The notes under the pieces: model-generated
Told to the model about the DNA's origin: nothing
What the model saw: only the letters and a program-made list of their open reading frames with translations
Databases searched by the model: none
NCBI GenBank assembly: GCA_029962745.1
Contig: CM057157.1
Span: 31,787,234 to 31,851,233, forward strand
Length of the DNA stretch: 64,000 nucleotides
Direction: 5' to 3'
Source of the DNA: Echinometra lucunter
Lineage: Eukaryota; Echinodermata; Echinoidea; Camarodonta; Echinometridae
Translations under genes and position numbers: made by a program
Part shown: positions 24,401 to 36,400 of the stretch, piece by piece
Layout of the letters: every line of letters starts with the position of its first letter
How positions within the stretch are numbered: position 1 is the stretch's first letter

Positions 24401-27400
24401 AATGTCACAACATGTCCACTACATATCACTTCAAGTCCAGGATGAAGCAGAAAATCCTGTAAAGTGACAGGTAACAACTAACAACTAAGGAGACTCGTAA
24501 CACAAATTCATACCTCTAACTATATATTGTAAAGTATGTTTCATTGCACGTGTAAATATTTTCCCTCTCCCATGTTCCTCCATAACAAAATTTGTCTGTG
24601 TTGACAAAACTTGACCTAGGGGAGACTTCACAGAAATCCTTTGTACAGGAGAGGGACACCTAATGCACATCAATAGACAACATTTACTGCCAAATGTAGA
24701 TAGTGTGTACTGTAAACAGGTCGGCACACTGATTTTTCATTGTATGGGTTCTGAATTGAAACTGAAAAAATTTCAGTTGTTAATTTTAGTTATGATGCAA
24801 ATTTTTATCTAGATTTGAGTTCCCATGTGCCTTTCGCTATCGTGTAGATTAATGTAAATTTGTATCAGTGCTCCCCAATTTCAAAGCATTCATGTGTATG
24901 AAGGTTATTTCATTTAAACATAATTATGCAGTAGGTTATTTAGCTATGTAGAGACCCTATTCAGTCATATTTTAAAAATTTCCTTTTAATGTAGTATGAT
25001 GCCATAGCAGATGATTGATGCAGACTGGACTTGACAAATCCTGAGAGGAACTTACGAGATGTGTGACTTGAACATTTGAGAGTAAGTTTGCTGCTATAAG
25101 TAACCAATCCCTTTAACTATCATTGACCACATTAGGTGTAAGCAGTCTTAGATGTGATTTACTGTCATAGATGATATTTTCTAGTTTACCAAAGTTCTTT
25201 AATTGGTTTCATAGAGTGGTCTATAAAATAAATGTATTTAGGCCTACATTTACTAGATTTCAGTAACATTACATCATGCAGTGCATAATCTGACCCACCC
25301 AATGTTGTTTGTGACTCGAAGTCCCTTTCATTACCAAGTATTACTAAATTACCGTATGAGCATTAGTTTACTTCAGAAGTATTTTTCATTTTATATCTTG
25401 TCTGCATCATGTATGCTCCAGTTGGGCGATCAGAAAAATTAAATTTTAAAATGTCTGTAAGACAAAATATGTATAGCTGGATTTCTTCACTTGCACACTC
25501 CTACTTTGTGCATTTTAGTCCTTCTTGCATGTGTCTAAATATTGTGTGACTAATCCTTATTAAATGCATCTGACATATATTTATCATTTTTGTGGGGTTT
25601 TTTTTCTCCACAGAGTTCTGGATTATGACTTTGGCTCATCCTTCCTGTCACTTAGACTACAGCCTTGACGGTGACTGCAGATGACATCTACTCCCTGATA
25701 ATGCTTTCTTCAGATAGTAGCAAAGATTTTTCAAAGAGATGATTTTGAGATATAATTTATCACTAAATGTCCCATTGAATATCACACTAAATTAAAGCTA
25801 CAGAGTAAATATTTGGGGATTTCTTATTTTTTTGAATGATTAAAGTCAACTAATCTTGCAAGAGTTATATGTGTACATAATTAAATGGATACAATGTCAA
25901 CTGCCATCTCAAATTTAGAATTGAGAAGAAAGGCTTTTACTTTATATTTGCTTTATAGGAATCTAAATCAAAGAATGTAGGAATTCATTAACCCCTAGAC
26001 TTCTATGAAGATTGGTAAGATGCCTGCAAATGTTACATCGAGGTAACTTCAGTTTTGTATGTTTGAAGTTAAAATGTGTTGAATCATTAAATTATTATTC
26101 TAATTAAAAGTTTACTATCCGCAAATGACTGAATGGTCTATCTTTATTTTGGTGCCAGGTAAAAATGTCAGAGGTAAATGTCAGAGGTAACAATGTCCGA
26201 GGTAAAAATGTCAGAGGTAAAATGCCAGGGTGAAATGCCAGAGGTAAAAATTTCAGAGGTGAACATGCAAGAGGTAAAAATCTCAGATTTGAATATGACA
26301 GAGGTAAAAAGTCAGAGGTATGTCAGATTAGAAAATGTTGAAGAAAACATGTTACAGGTACAGATATTGAATTATAGAAAGGAAGGGGCACGTGAGATAT
26401 CTGCTTATTTTGTTCAATCTTTCATCATTTCTACATTACTGATTATGTAGGGAAAAAAACTAAGTACATGTATGATTGGGGGGGGGGGGGGGATTGAGCA
26501 TACCTGTACAGTTAAAAATTGTACGTTAATGAACATTGTAAAAACGATGGTGGGAAAAACTTTGACTTGTAACATTAGTAGCTGACAACATTCATTTCAC
26601 ATGAGCCACGATTATAAATGTGCACATTCCTCTTCGTATATAAAGCGTGGTGTACGTGAACAAATGCCTGAATTTCCTAATACGTGGAATAGGAAGCAAT
26701 CGAATGGAACTAATTGATATTTGTATAGTCGCTCATCGGATACGCTGCGGAATTTACATCTTTTCAAAAGAATTACCTGTACTTAATTAGTTAATTGTGT
26801 TAGCATATGCAAAACATCAAACGTGAATATTTTCTTTCCACTCTGTGGAACTTATTTCCCATTAATCTCAAAGAAAACAATGGAAATCATCCCACGTAAC
26901 ATTTCTTACGCAGAACGTGCACCCCTGACATTTTTACCTCTTTTTAATATTTTTACATCTTTACCTTTTGCACTTTTAGAATTGAAATAGAATGATCTGG
27001 GTGTAATTTAGGGCATCCCCCCCCCCAAAGGAAAAATAAGAAAAAAAAGGGGTTTGAATTTTCTTTGGGGGTGAAGGTAAACCGAAAGTGTGAAGGCTTG
27101 AGAATTAAGGTGAAAAGATAGAAGTGATGTGTCAAATTTAAATTGCACTAGCAAAGCTACAAGAGAAAGAAAGTGAACAACTGTGCCGAGTAAAAAAGAG
27201 TGGATATCTAGAAAAGAAGTATTTTTGATAGTAAAATCTATGAATGAGCTAGTTGAGACTGAAGGGTATGAGAGCAGAAATGGAATTAGTAAAATGTACA
27301 GCAAATGGGGCAATATGTGTGATCATTATTTCTTTAGTGCTATATTTCCCCCTTTCTCTTCTACTTGATTATTATCATCATCAGATCAGTTTCCCCCTCT

Positions 27401-30400
27401 ATTCCTTCTTCTTGGAACTCTCTTTCCCCTTCTCTCCACAATCAGAGTACCTTCATAATCTCTTCCCACCTCCCAGATTAGCTGGTGAAAGGAGTATTAC
27501 AAAAGAGAGTGAACAAAAGATTAAATAAATAAATAAATCAATCAATCAATAAATGAATGGATGAATGTGTTTGATAATGAATGAAAGTGAATTTTAAAAT
27601 CATATCTGTGGACACAAAGACTGAAGTACAGTTAGAAAGAAATTATAACATATAGGTAATTCGTTTGAGGGTTCAGACCTTCATGGAGAAAATAGTTTTT
27701 TTTTAAAGAAGGATCCAACCAACTATTGTAGAGGCCACCAGTTAAACAAAAAAAGAAATCATCGACTACAAGATATAATAGTTTAATACAGATATTGGGT
27801 ACCCAGTCACGTAAACAAGAAAGAAGAATGATAGATCGGAGGCTCCGCCCCCCCCCCCCCCGTACTATTATCATTTTTGTGATCGATAACCAGTTTAAGT
27901 GCGTTGACTGGCGCATCAGAATGGTCGAAGTTGATTTGCTACGTCCCTTGCGCGGGCAGCGCGCAATGTGTGAATAAAATTACAATAAATACATATGTTA
28001 TGCGATTTGACCTTTCCTCTCGCGCTGATGTCTGCATTGTTTCGCATCGCGTACTATTTGTCATGTGGGTACGCTGTGTGAAGGGGAGCATCTCACAAAA
28101 TGCATAATTCATGACAGCTCATGAATTATTTAGAAGGGCTTATTTCGGCTTCTAATGGACGAAAGGTAATGGCGGAGCTTAGGGGGCTTGGTACTTACAC
28201 TGTCACCATCACTCTTGATTGGTACTTACAAAGTCACCAACACTCTCCATTGGCACTTACAGAGTCACCAGTCTCCATTGGTACTTACACTGTCACCATC
28301 ACTCTTGATTGGTACTTACAAAGTCACCAACACTCTCCATTGGCACTTACAGAGTCACCAGTCTCCATTGGTACTTACAGAGTAACCAACACTCTCCATT
28401 GGTACTAACAGAGTCACCAACACTCTCACTCTCCATTGGTACTTACACTGTCACCATCACTCTTGATTGGTACTTACACTGTCACCATCACTCTTGATTG
28501 GTACTTACACTGTCACCAACACTCTTGATTGGTACTTACACCGTCACCAACACTCTCCATTGGTACTTACACTGTCACCATCACTCTTGATTGGTACTTA
28601 CAAAGTCACCAACACTCTCCATTGGCACTTACAGAGTCACCAGTCTCCATTGGTACTTACAGAGTAACCAACACTCTCCATTGGTACTTACAGAGTAACC
28701 AACACTCTCCATTGGTACTTACAGTCACCAACACTGTACACTGGTACTCACATAGTCAATAACACTCTCCACTGGCACTTAGATACCTTATCCAGAGTTG
28801 CGTCCGTCGGTTTTTAATCGTCTTTCCCAATCCCGTTGTTTTGTCTATGGAGGAACGGGAAGATAGAGGACCAAAAGACGCTGAGCAGGAAAAACGCTAA
28901 AGGCCACAGTCAAATTGGGCTCAGGCTTATGATAAGAAGCCTTACACAGTCATCAACACTCTCCATTGGTACTGACATAGTCAATAACACTCTCCATTAG
29001 TACTTACATAGTCAATAACACTCTGCAATGGTACTTTTGCAGTCACCAACACTATCCATTGGTACCTACAATGTAGTCTCCATTGGTATACACAGTCACC
29101 AACACTCTCCGTTGGTACTTACACCGTAGTCTCCACACTCTCCATTGGCATTTACACTGAAGTCACCAACACTCTCCAATGGTACTTACACAGTCACCAA
29201 CACTATCCATTGGTACCTACACTGTAGTCTCCATTGGTACTTACACAGTCATCAACACTCTCTATCAATTGGTACTTACGCATTCACCAGTCTCCATAAG
29301 TACTTTACACAATCATCAACACTCTCCATTGGTACTTACACAGTCACCAACACTCTACATTAGTACTTACACAGTCATCAACTCTCAATTGGTACATGTA
29401 CTTACCCATCATAGCAAGTTTCATGCCAACCTCAACATTCTGAATGAAGGGTGTTGTAATACCAGGTGTGTCAAACAACCACACTTTAGGTTGGTCACTA
29501 ACCTACAGATAACAAAATCATTCATAGATAATTCTGATATATTTCTAAACTAAAACAACTAAATTTACATACAACTGCCTATAGAATCCACATTATTGGT
29601 AAAGGGGCTTTTACACTTTCACAGATAGCATAACGGATCATCCCGGACTGTCACTCCAGTGTCATCCTTTTAAGTCTGGCATCACCATGTATACACAAAG
29701 CATCCAGCATCAACCTTGGTGCAACGGGTGACAAATTAAGCTTGTTTAGTTTTTCATCGGCATATTCCGAGATGAAAAATCAAGCAAACTTAATATTTCA
29801 TCTTGGAATATGGGGATGAAAAACCATCCGTATTCATCCTGGTAGGCACCGTGTACCTCCGTGTAGGCATCAACCAAATTCATCTGGTAGGCTCAATGTA
29901 GACACAGGTAGGTCCGTATTAATAATGGTGACATCCGGATTCAAAATTTTTCTGTTTTTTTTCTCCACAAACAATTGATCCATGTTCGTGACCACCATAC
30001 ATGCACGTATCAAATGTGGAAACAGCAGACGTGCCAAGATGCTGGCAACAAGAAGTGGGAAGACTTGATAGGATCCCTTGTTTACAGTGTTGGGTGTCTT
30101 AAGACATGTCTCGGTCTCGAGGCATGTCTCGAGACAGTGATTTTGTGTCTTGTCTCGTCTCGGTCTCGGATGCTAATGTCTTGGTCTCGGTCTCTGTCTC
30201 ACTGCTTTACTTCAATCTGTAGAATAAACTGACATTTTCATTCTGAAAGTAAAAAGAACCCGAAAAAGAGTAGAGATTCAGAGTTGGACACCTTGAAATA
30301 CAATTTGTAGATTTTTTATTTTTATTTAACAATTAGAGAATACATACCAAAATACAAACACAGAAAAAACTAGAAATAAACAAAATTCAGAATCGACGGT

Positions 30401-33400
30401 CGGGGCCCAACAACTATGTAACAAAAATGGCAAAACTCCCACATCTGTAAGCCCCCCGCATTATACTCAAGCATTTACAGTGTTGGGTGTCTTGAGACAT
30501 GTCTCGGTCTCGAGACAGTGATTGTGTGTCTCGTGTCTCGTCTCGGTCTCGGCTGTTCTGGACACAAGTGTCTCTGTCTCGGTCTCTGTCTCGTCTGAGA
30601 CTGTCTCGGACCCAACACTGCTTGTTTATGATTGTTTATTAATTATGTTACAGCCGTTTATGGTGGTTTTTCAACCACGGTACCTTTACCACTGAGTCAA
30701 TAGTGACTGACAGTATTCAACTAGGCATCATCAAAAGTACAGCTTTTCTTCTACGTCAGATCACCCGCCGACTAGTCTTCGCTTCCCAGCCACGCTGAAG
30801 CTTTGTGCACACACTCCATGAACTTTTACTACTCTGTTACCATGGTTACCGCATGGCCACGGTTAGAATAGTATACTTTTAGATTATAATTTAGTCAACG
30901 CCCTGTGTGTTGTTACAGATACTAATTCCAAAGCCAGATTCATAGATTAATAATATTTTATAAACTGATATTAATACTAGTATATATGCTGTTATTCAAC
31001 ACTCTTGACATCAATTAGTTGATGTATTAAAGATTAAAGATTAAAGATTTATTTATTAAAGATTAGATTAAGATGTATTTCTGTTACTGTTGTTTTTCTT
31101 GTACTTCTTTTATTTCACATGCAAATTCACAAAGCAATTTCTAAAGACTTATAACTAATGGATTAAATTCATACTTTGATATTTTACTTTAAGTCTCTGT
31201 ATGATTCATCATTTGTGTATCGCCATTTAAACTAAAATTCTGCGACAGGGTTCCAGCTCAAAGGTTTCACCATCGAACCCATCTCCACCTGCCAGTGAAT
31301 CTGGTGAAGGTAGTGAATCAATTAATGGCTCTAGGGTATCAATGTCACAGCCACAGGAGCATACACTCAAAAATACTTTTGAAGGTAAACCTGCAAATCA
31401 GACATGTCTGAAGAGAAAGAAGACACCTGCCCTGCATCTTTCTGGGAAGAAACAGAAAATTGCAGATTGGTATAGGTCCTAGAATTGGTGTACAACAGAA
31501 GGCTCAAGACATATAAGCAGGCTGATGTGAAAACAAGGTTATCTGAGGAGAAGGCTTCACAACTGGATGCACACACAGCAAAGCAGCTTAAAATGTGGAT
31601 AGATTCCATTCGCACCAGTGTTGGAAAGCTCATGAAGAAGAAGTCGGGGCAAGAGGCTAAAGAGTATATTGATCAAGAGAAATGGATTCTTGAATATTTT
31701 GGCTACCTCACGTATCACATCAAACATTGGAGCCGACATAAGGAAGCAAGGTGGCCAAGTAATGGGGTCAACAACTTCTAACTCCACAGCATTTTTTTTT
31801 TTATTCATAACTACTGCAATTATTGGACTACAACATTCTTCTTATTCTTACTAGTTGTCTTACGAGACTAGTCATATTTGTTGAAACATGTGTTGAGGGT
31901 AACTCATAAACTTTTTCTTTTCTTGTTTTGTTTTCACATAATAACAAAGTTACAGTGCGGGTTGAACTAGTTTGTTTCTGCAACTTACATGGTTTCTCTG
32001 TAGACACCGTACTTGTTTGTACTTGTCCATTTGTATACCCAGTTCAGAACATATTCACAATGGCACTACCAGGAAAATCATAATGTTGTACCCTGAAACA
32101 CCAAGGATTATGACCTGGGATGATCCATGAAGCGATCCATGAAGGTGTAAAAGCCTTTAAGTCCAACAGACTCATGTTTAGGCTGGGTTGCAATATGAAA
32201 TTGAAATTGATCAAATTTGTTCAACCCTCTGAATATCATATATAAGTGACTGTCATTAACAGTATGAAAGTATAGCGTGTTTTCTTGCACACTATTTTCA
32301 TTTAAGCATTTAATTTCAATGTAGGTCAATGCTTCAAACAATAAAACTGATCAATGATTAAAACTGATTTGCTTCCATCTTTATCATTAATGTACCTAAA
32401 TGTTATTTCTGTAGTTATTTACATTAATGAAGTCCCTGGAGTTGTGTATTTAATATGTTTGTACATTTATAGTATGTCTAATAAAGATTCCATCAAGTGC
32501 CCATTCAAAGACAAGGCATTAGCGATATTGTGTCTCGCCCACTTGTGAAAATAACTAGAAATATCGCGATCTCCGTTGCCATGCAACAGAATTGTATCCA
32601 AAGCTCATTGTGAGATATCTGCCATAGAATGCAACATTCCATAAATTTGACAAGGGCTAATTCATGACATGCTACTCCCCTTAACGTTTGACCTGAAATG
32701 ACCTTTGACTTCACCATGTGACCTCTGAAGGCACCATAACATGAATATACTATGGTGGCCCTGAAGTACGCTCGACAACAGGTCATGTGCGACGTGAATT
32801 TCGCATTCCAGGTCTTGAATTTCGCATAACGGTTCGTGAACTTCGCATCCTAGGTCATGAATTTCGTGCCGCGGGTCGTAAATTTCACGACCAGGATGCA
32901 AAGTTCGCACCACGGGTCCTGAATTTTGCATCGCCGGTCGTGAATTTTGCATCCAAGGTCTTGAATTTTGCATCGTGGGTCGTGAAATTCATGACCTGGG
33001 ACGCAAAGTTCGCGACCCGCGATGCGGAATTCAGGACCTGGGATGCAAAATTCACGTCGCACATGACCTGTTGTCGAGCGTACTTCAGGGCCACCATAAT
33101 ATACCCCAAGTGCATCTATCACCAAGTTTGTTTGCCATTGCAGCAATAGTTGCCAAGCTATGTGTCATAAGAGAGTCTTGCTGGTAAACTTTAACATATG
33201 ACCTCAAATGACCTTTGACCTTATCACATGACCTCCGACTACACCGTAACATGCAGATCCGCTTAGTGCATCTATGACCCAAGTTTGGTTGAAAAGTGAG
33301 GGACGGTTGCAAAGTTTTCTGTCATAAGAGAGTCTTGCAGGTAAACTTTAACGTTTGCCCTGAAATGACCTTGGACTTTACCATGTGACCTCCAAAGGCA

Positions 33401-36400
33401 TCATGACATGAATGTACCCCAAGTGCATCTATCACCCAAGTTTGGTTGCCATTGCAGCAACAGTTGCCAAGTTATGCGTCATAAGAGAGTCTTGCAGGTA
33501 AACTTTAACATTTGTGACGGATGGACGACGGACGGCCGACGGACGGACGGACGCAATTTGGATCGCTTAGTCTCGCCTTCACCTTCGCCTTCACCTCGCC
33601 TTCACAAATATGGCAAATTAAATTTTACTAGATACTAGTAAGCTTAGATATGGCATCAAAGAATTACTTGTACACTACACATAAAAGGGAAAGATGAACC
33701 ATGCTGGAAGTCGAAAATTTCTAAATTAGTTATCATAAAACCTACTGAATTGTATATCAAATAAAAGAGAAAATTATAGCCTTTGATTTGCATGTAGTTA
33801 CAAATTGTGATCAGTCATGCATGTATAGCTATGATCCATTATGCACAATAATGCTTATTTTTAGACTTTTCGGTGATCATTGAAGCATGACTCGTAATCC
33901 GTAGATGATCATGGCTTGTTCATTCATTTTCCTGATAGATGACATGATATCCATAAATGTGATATATAATTCTTAGTATTTCAATTCGTACTATTAATTC
34001 TGAAAACATTTTTTTATCAATCTCTTGCTACTATTTCCTAATTTACCTTTTTACAGGGGTTGCAATTAGATTCATGATTCAAATTTAAGTTCATGTCAAA
34101 ATGAATCAAACCAACTAAAATGCTAAGAATTGTATATCAAATTAAAGGATACCATCTCATCTCTCGCAAAAAAAAATAGAAATAAGCCATGATCATTGAA
34201 GCATGATGAGTTAGGCTTCACTGATCACAGAAAAGTCAGAAAGGTTATTATTGTGCATACTCGATCATAACTATTCATGCATGACTGATCACAATGTATA
34301 ACTACATGCAAATCAAAGGCTTTACTTGCCTCTTTAACTTGATATACTTTTCAGTAGATTTTATGATAAATGATTTAGAAATTTTCGACTTCCAGCATGT
34401 TTCAGTTTCTCCTTTTATAGTTTGGTTTATGTGCAGTGTACAAGTAATTCTTGGATACATTGTACATATCAGGTGATTAAAAAATAATACAAATAAAACC
34501 CCCTCCCAGCATCTGGGATATACCAGCCAATCACCAGAAAAATGACTATGCTTATAATGACATCATAGAAGGCCTTAGTCATGCCAAAGCAGACGATGTC
34601 CCATAAAGAATGAACATAACTGCAATGCAATAATTTTTTCAAATTTTATATAGTTTAGTGTATTCGAACGAGACCATATTTCATACCATTCTAAAAGGGA
34701 AATGAAACAGATTCTAATAACTAAAATCTGTTTGTAAATATACAGGATAGAGTTAATGAACAATAACAAAAATGCACTTTCAAATTAAAAATCCTGCCAA
34801 ATGATACACTGTAGCATGGACAGTATTCGTCCCCTCATGACACGCTAAACATACCGCATTGCATGCAGCTGAAAAAACAATGGCGTCTTATTTTGTTTAC
34901 AGGCGACTGATTCCTTGATTTTTTTTTAACGCAGCCTTTCTCATCAAAATAATACCTTGCATGGGGTTTAGAGTGAAGCAGTAAATAAAAAATTTAGACT
35001 GATGCCAGTGATGATAAACATGCAATGAAAATGTGTGGCATGTTATGGGACATCATCTGCTTGTGCAAATTATGTTCAACCTGTCATGTCACATATCTCA
35101 GCAGCGTTTGGAGAGCTCTCCAGGTGCTATGTCACGGCTGTATTTTATCGTTTTAGTAACTGATAATAAACTACTTGGAATGTGTTCAAACACTGAATTC
35201 TAATAACCTTGTCAAACCTAAGATTCACCTATGCAATAATGAAAATAAAGTCACTTTTTTAAATCAATGAATATCCACTTTCAATTTCTGAAAATACAAG
35301 ACAATTTATAATGTAGGTCTTACTTACAAGTATTTTCTGCATCAATGATCTTGTAACTCCTGGTAGCCTTCCAACCTTGGTTCCCTTTCCTGTAGGATGA
35401 AATAATACAGAGAATATATGTGACCTGCCGCCTCAAAACCACCAATAAGTTGCCAAAATTCATTTCTCTGTTTTATAGCTCATCTGAAAGTAGAGATTCT
35501 CAGCTTTCCGATGGTATATGACTCATTCAAATTGCTCCACAATAACCCCCTCAAAAACACATTAGATCATTAGGAATCAATAACCTCCATTCAGAGAAAA
35601 GAGCCTTTGACATTTGAAACTTAAGAGCGCTCAGCCTAAGCTCTCTTCGTGTGAACAAAGCGCAGCGGGATATTCAATAGTCCATAGCTCCCGGTATCAA
35701 GGGATTAATAGATTAGACTAAATTTGGCACATCTTTGGATTAGGACCTATTCTTTTCATACCAGAGACCAGAATGAATGAAGGCATAAAAAAAGCGCTCT
35801 AATGCTCCAAAACTCCAATCTATAGCCGAACCTACAGTACACAACTTCATGAAAGAAAACTGTTCTCTGTTGGTTATTTTATTGATTTATGCCTGAATTC
35901 ATCTGAATAAATGATTAGTTCAATATTTAAGCTCTCAGAATAAACCAAAATAAACCATTGGCATGCAGATTTAGGACTGTGAGAAGGATAAACGGATGGA
36001 ATTTTTACACCTTCTGTATAGTAATTTTCGGCGATTTTGATTCATGAGGCAGTCAACTTGTATCAAGTGAAAATGAGGAGTCATTTTAAACTTGCTGAAA
36101 AACATATTTCTGAGGCGAATTACGATCTCAAAATTTGAGATATGATAAAATTCTATCAAAAACAGAAAATTGACCAATCCAACCAAAATGACCATTTTTG
36201 GCTGTTTTCTCAGTTTTGAACCGGCGGGTCACATATACAGGGTGGCCCAGAAATGCATTACAGAGGATTTTCAGAACTTCACCTTCAAAAAGTATGTAAT
36301 TTTTCTACATCATTGTGTAAAGCATCTTCTACTACAGAGAATGATACCAAGATCATTGAATTTGGTGAAGCGATTTTGATTCTATGCCCTTTTCATAAAA

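Larger units (their letters stand above)
22131..28187. mobile_element. 6-kb insertion with inverted ends inside the minisatellite
   Basis: The array stops after GGTACTTACC (about 22125) and resumes at GGTACTTACA (28190). The sequence between has inverted ends: TTTCGTCCATTAGAAGCCGA, A-AATAAGCCCTTCTAAAT and ATTCATGA at 22208-22252 match the reverse complement of 28123-28170. AAGCCCCGCCC on the left corresponds to AAGCCCCCTAAGCTCCGCC on the right. No transposase was recognised. It contains a spliced noncoding-looking unit and a foldback repeat. The exact borders and target duplication are masked by the flanking repeats. Confidence 0.55.

Noticed and set aside
23437..24470. C/D box snoRNAs (TGATGA and CTGA words in both paralogous segments)
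   Set aside because: The second copy lacks the final CTGA, no terminal stem is seen, and the segments look like exons, whereas snoRNAs usually sit in introns.
19690..29405. CRISPR-like regular repeats
   Set aside because: The 31-bp units are contiguous with no unique spacers and lie in a eukaryotic intron; this is a minisatellite.
32662..33149. Overlapping ORFs of about 100 residues on both strands
   Set aside because: They are produced by the alternating 21-bp units of the foldback element.
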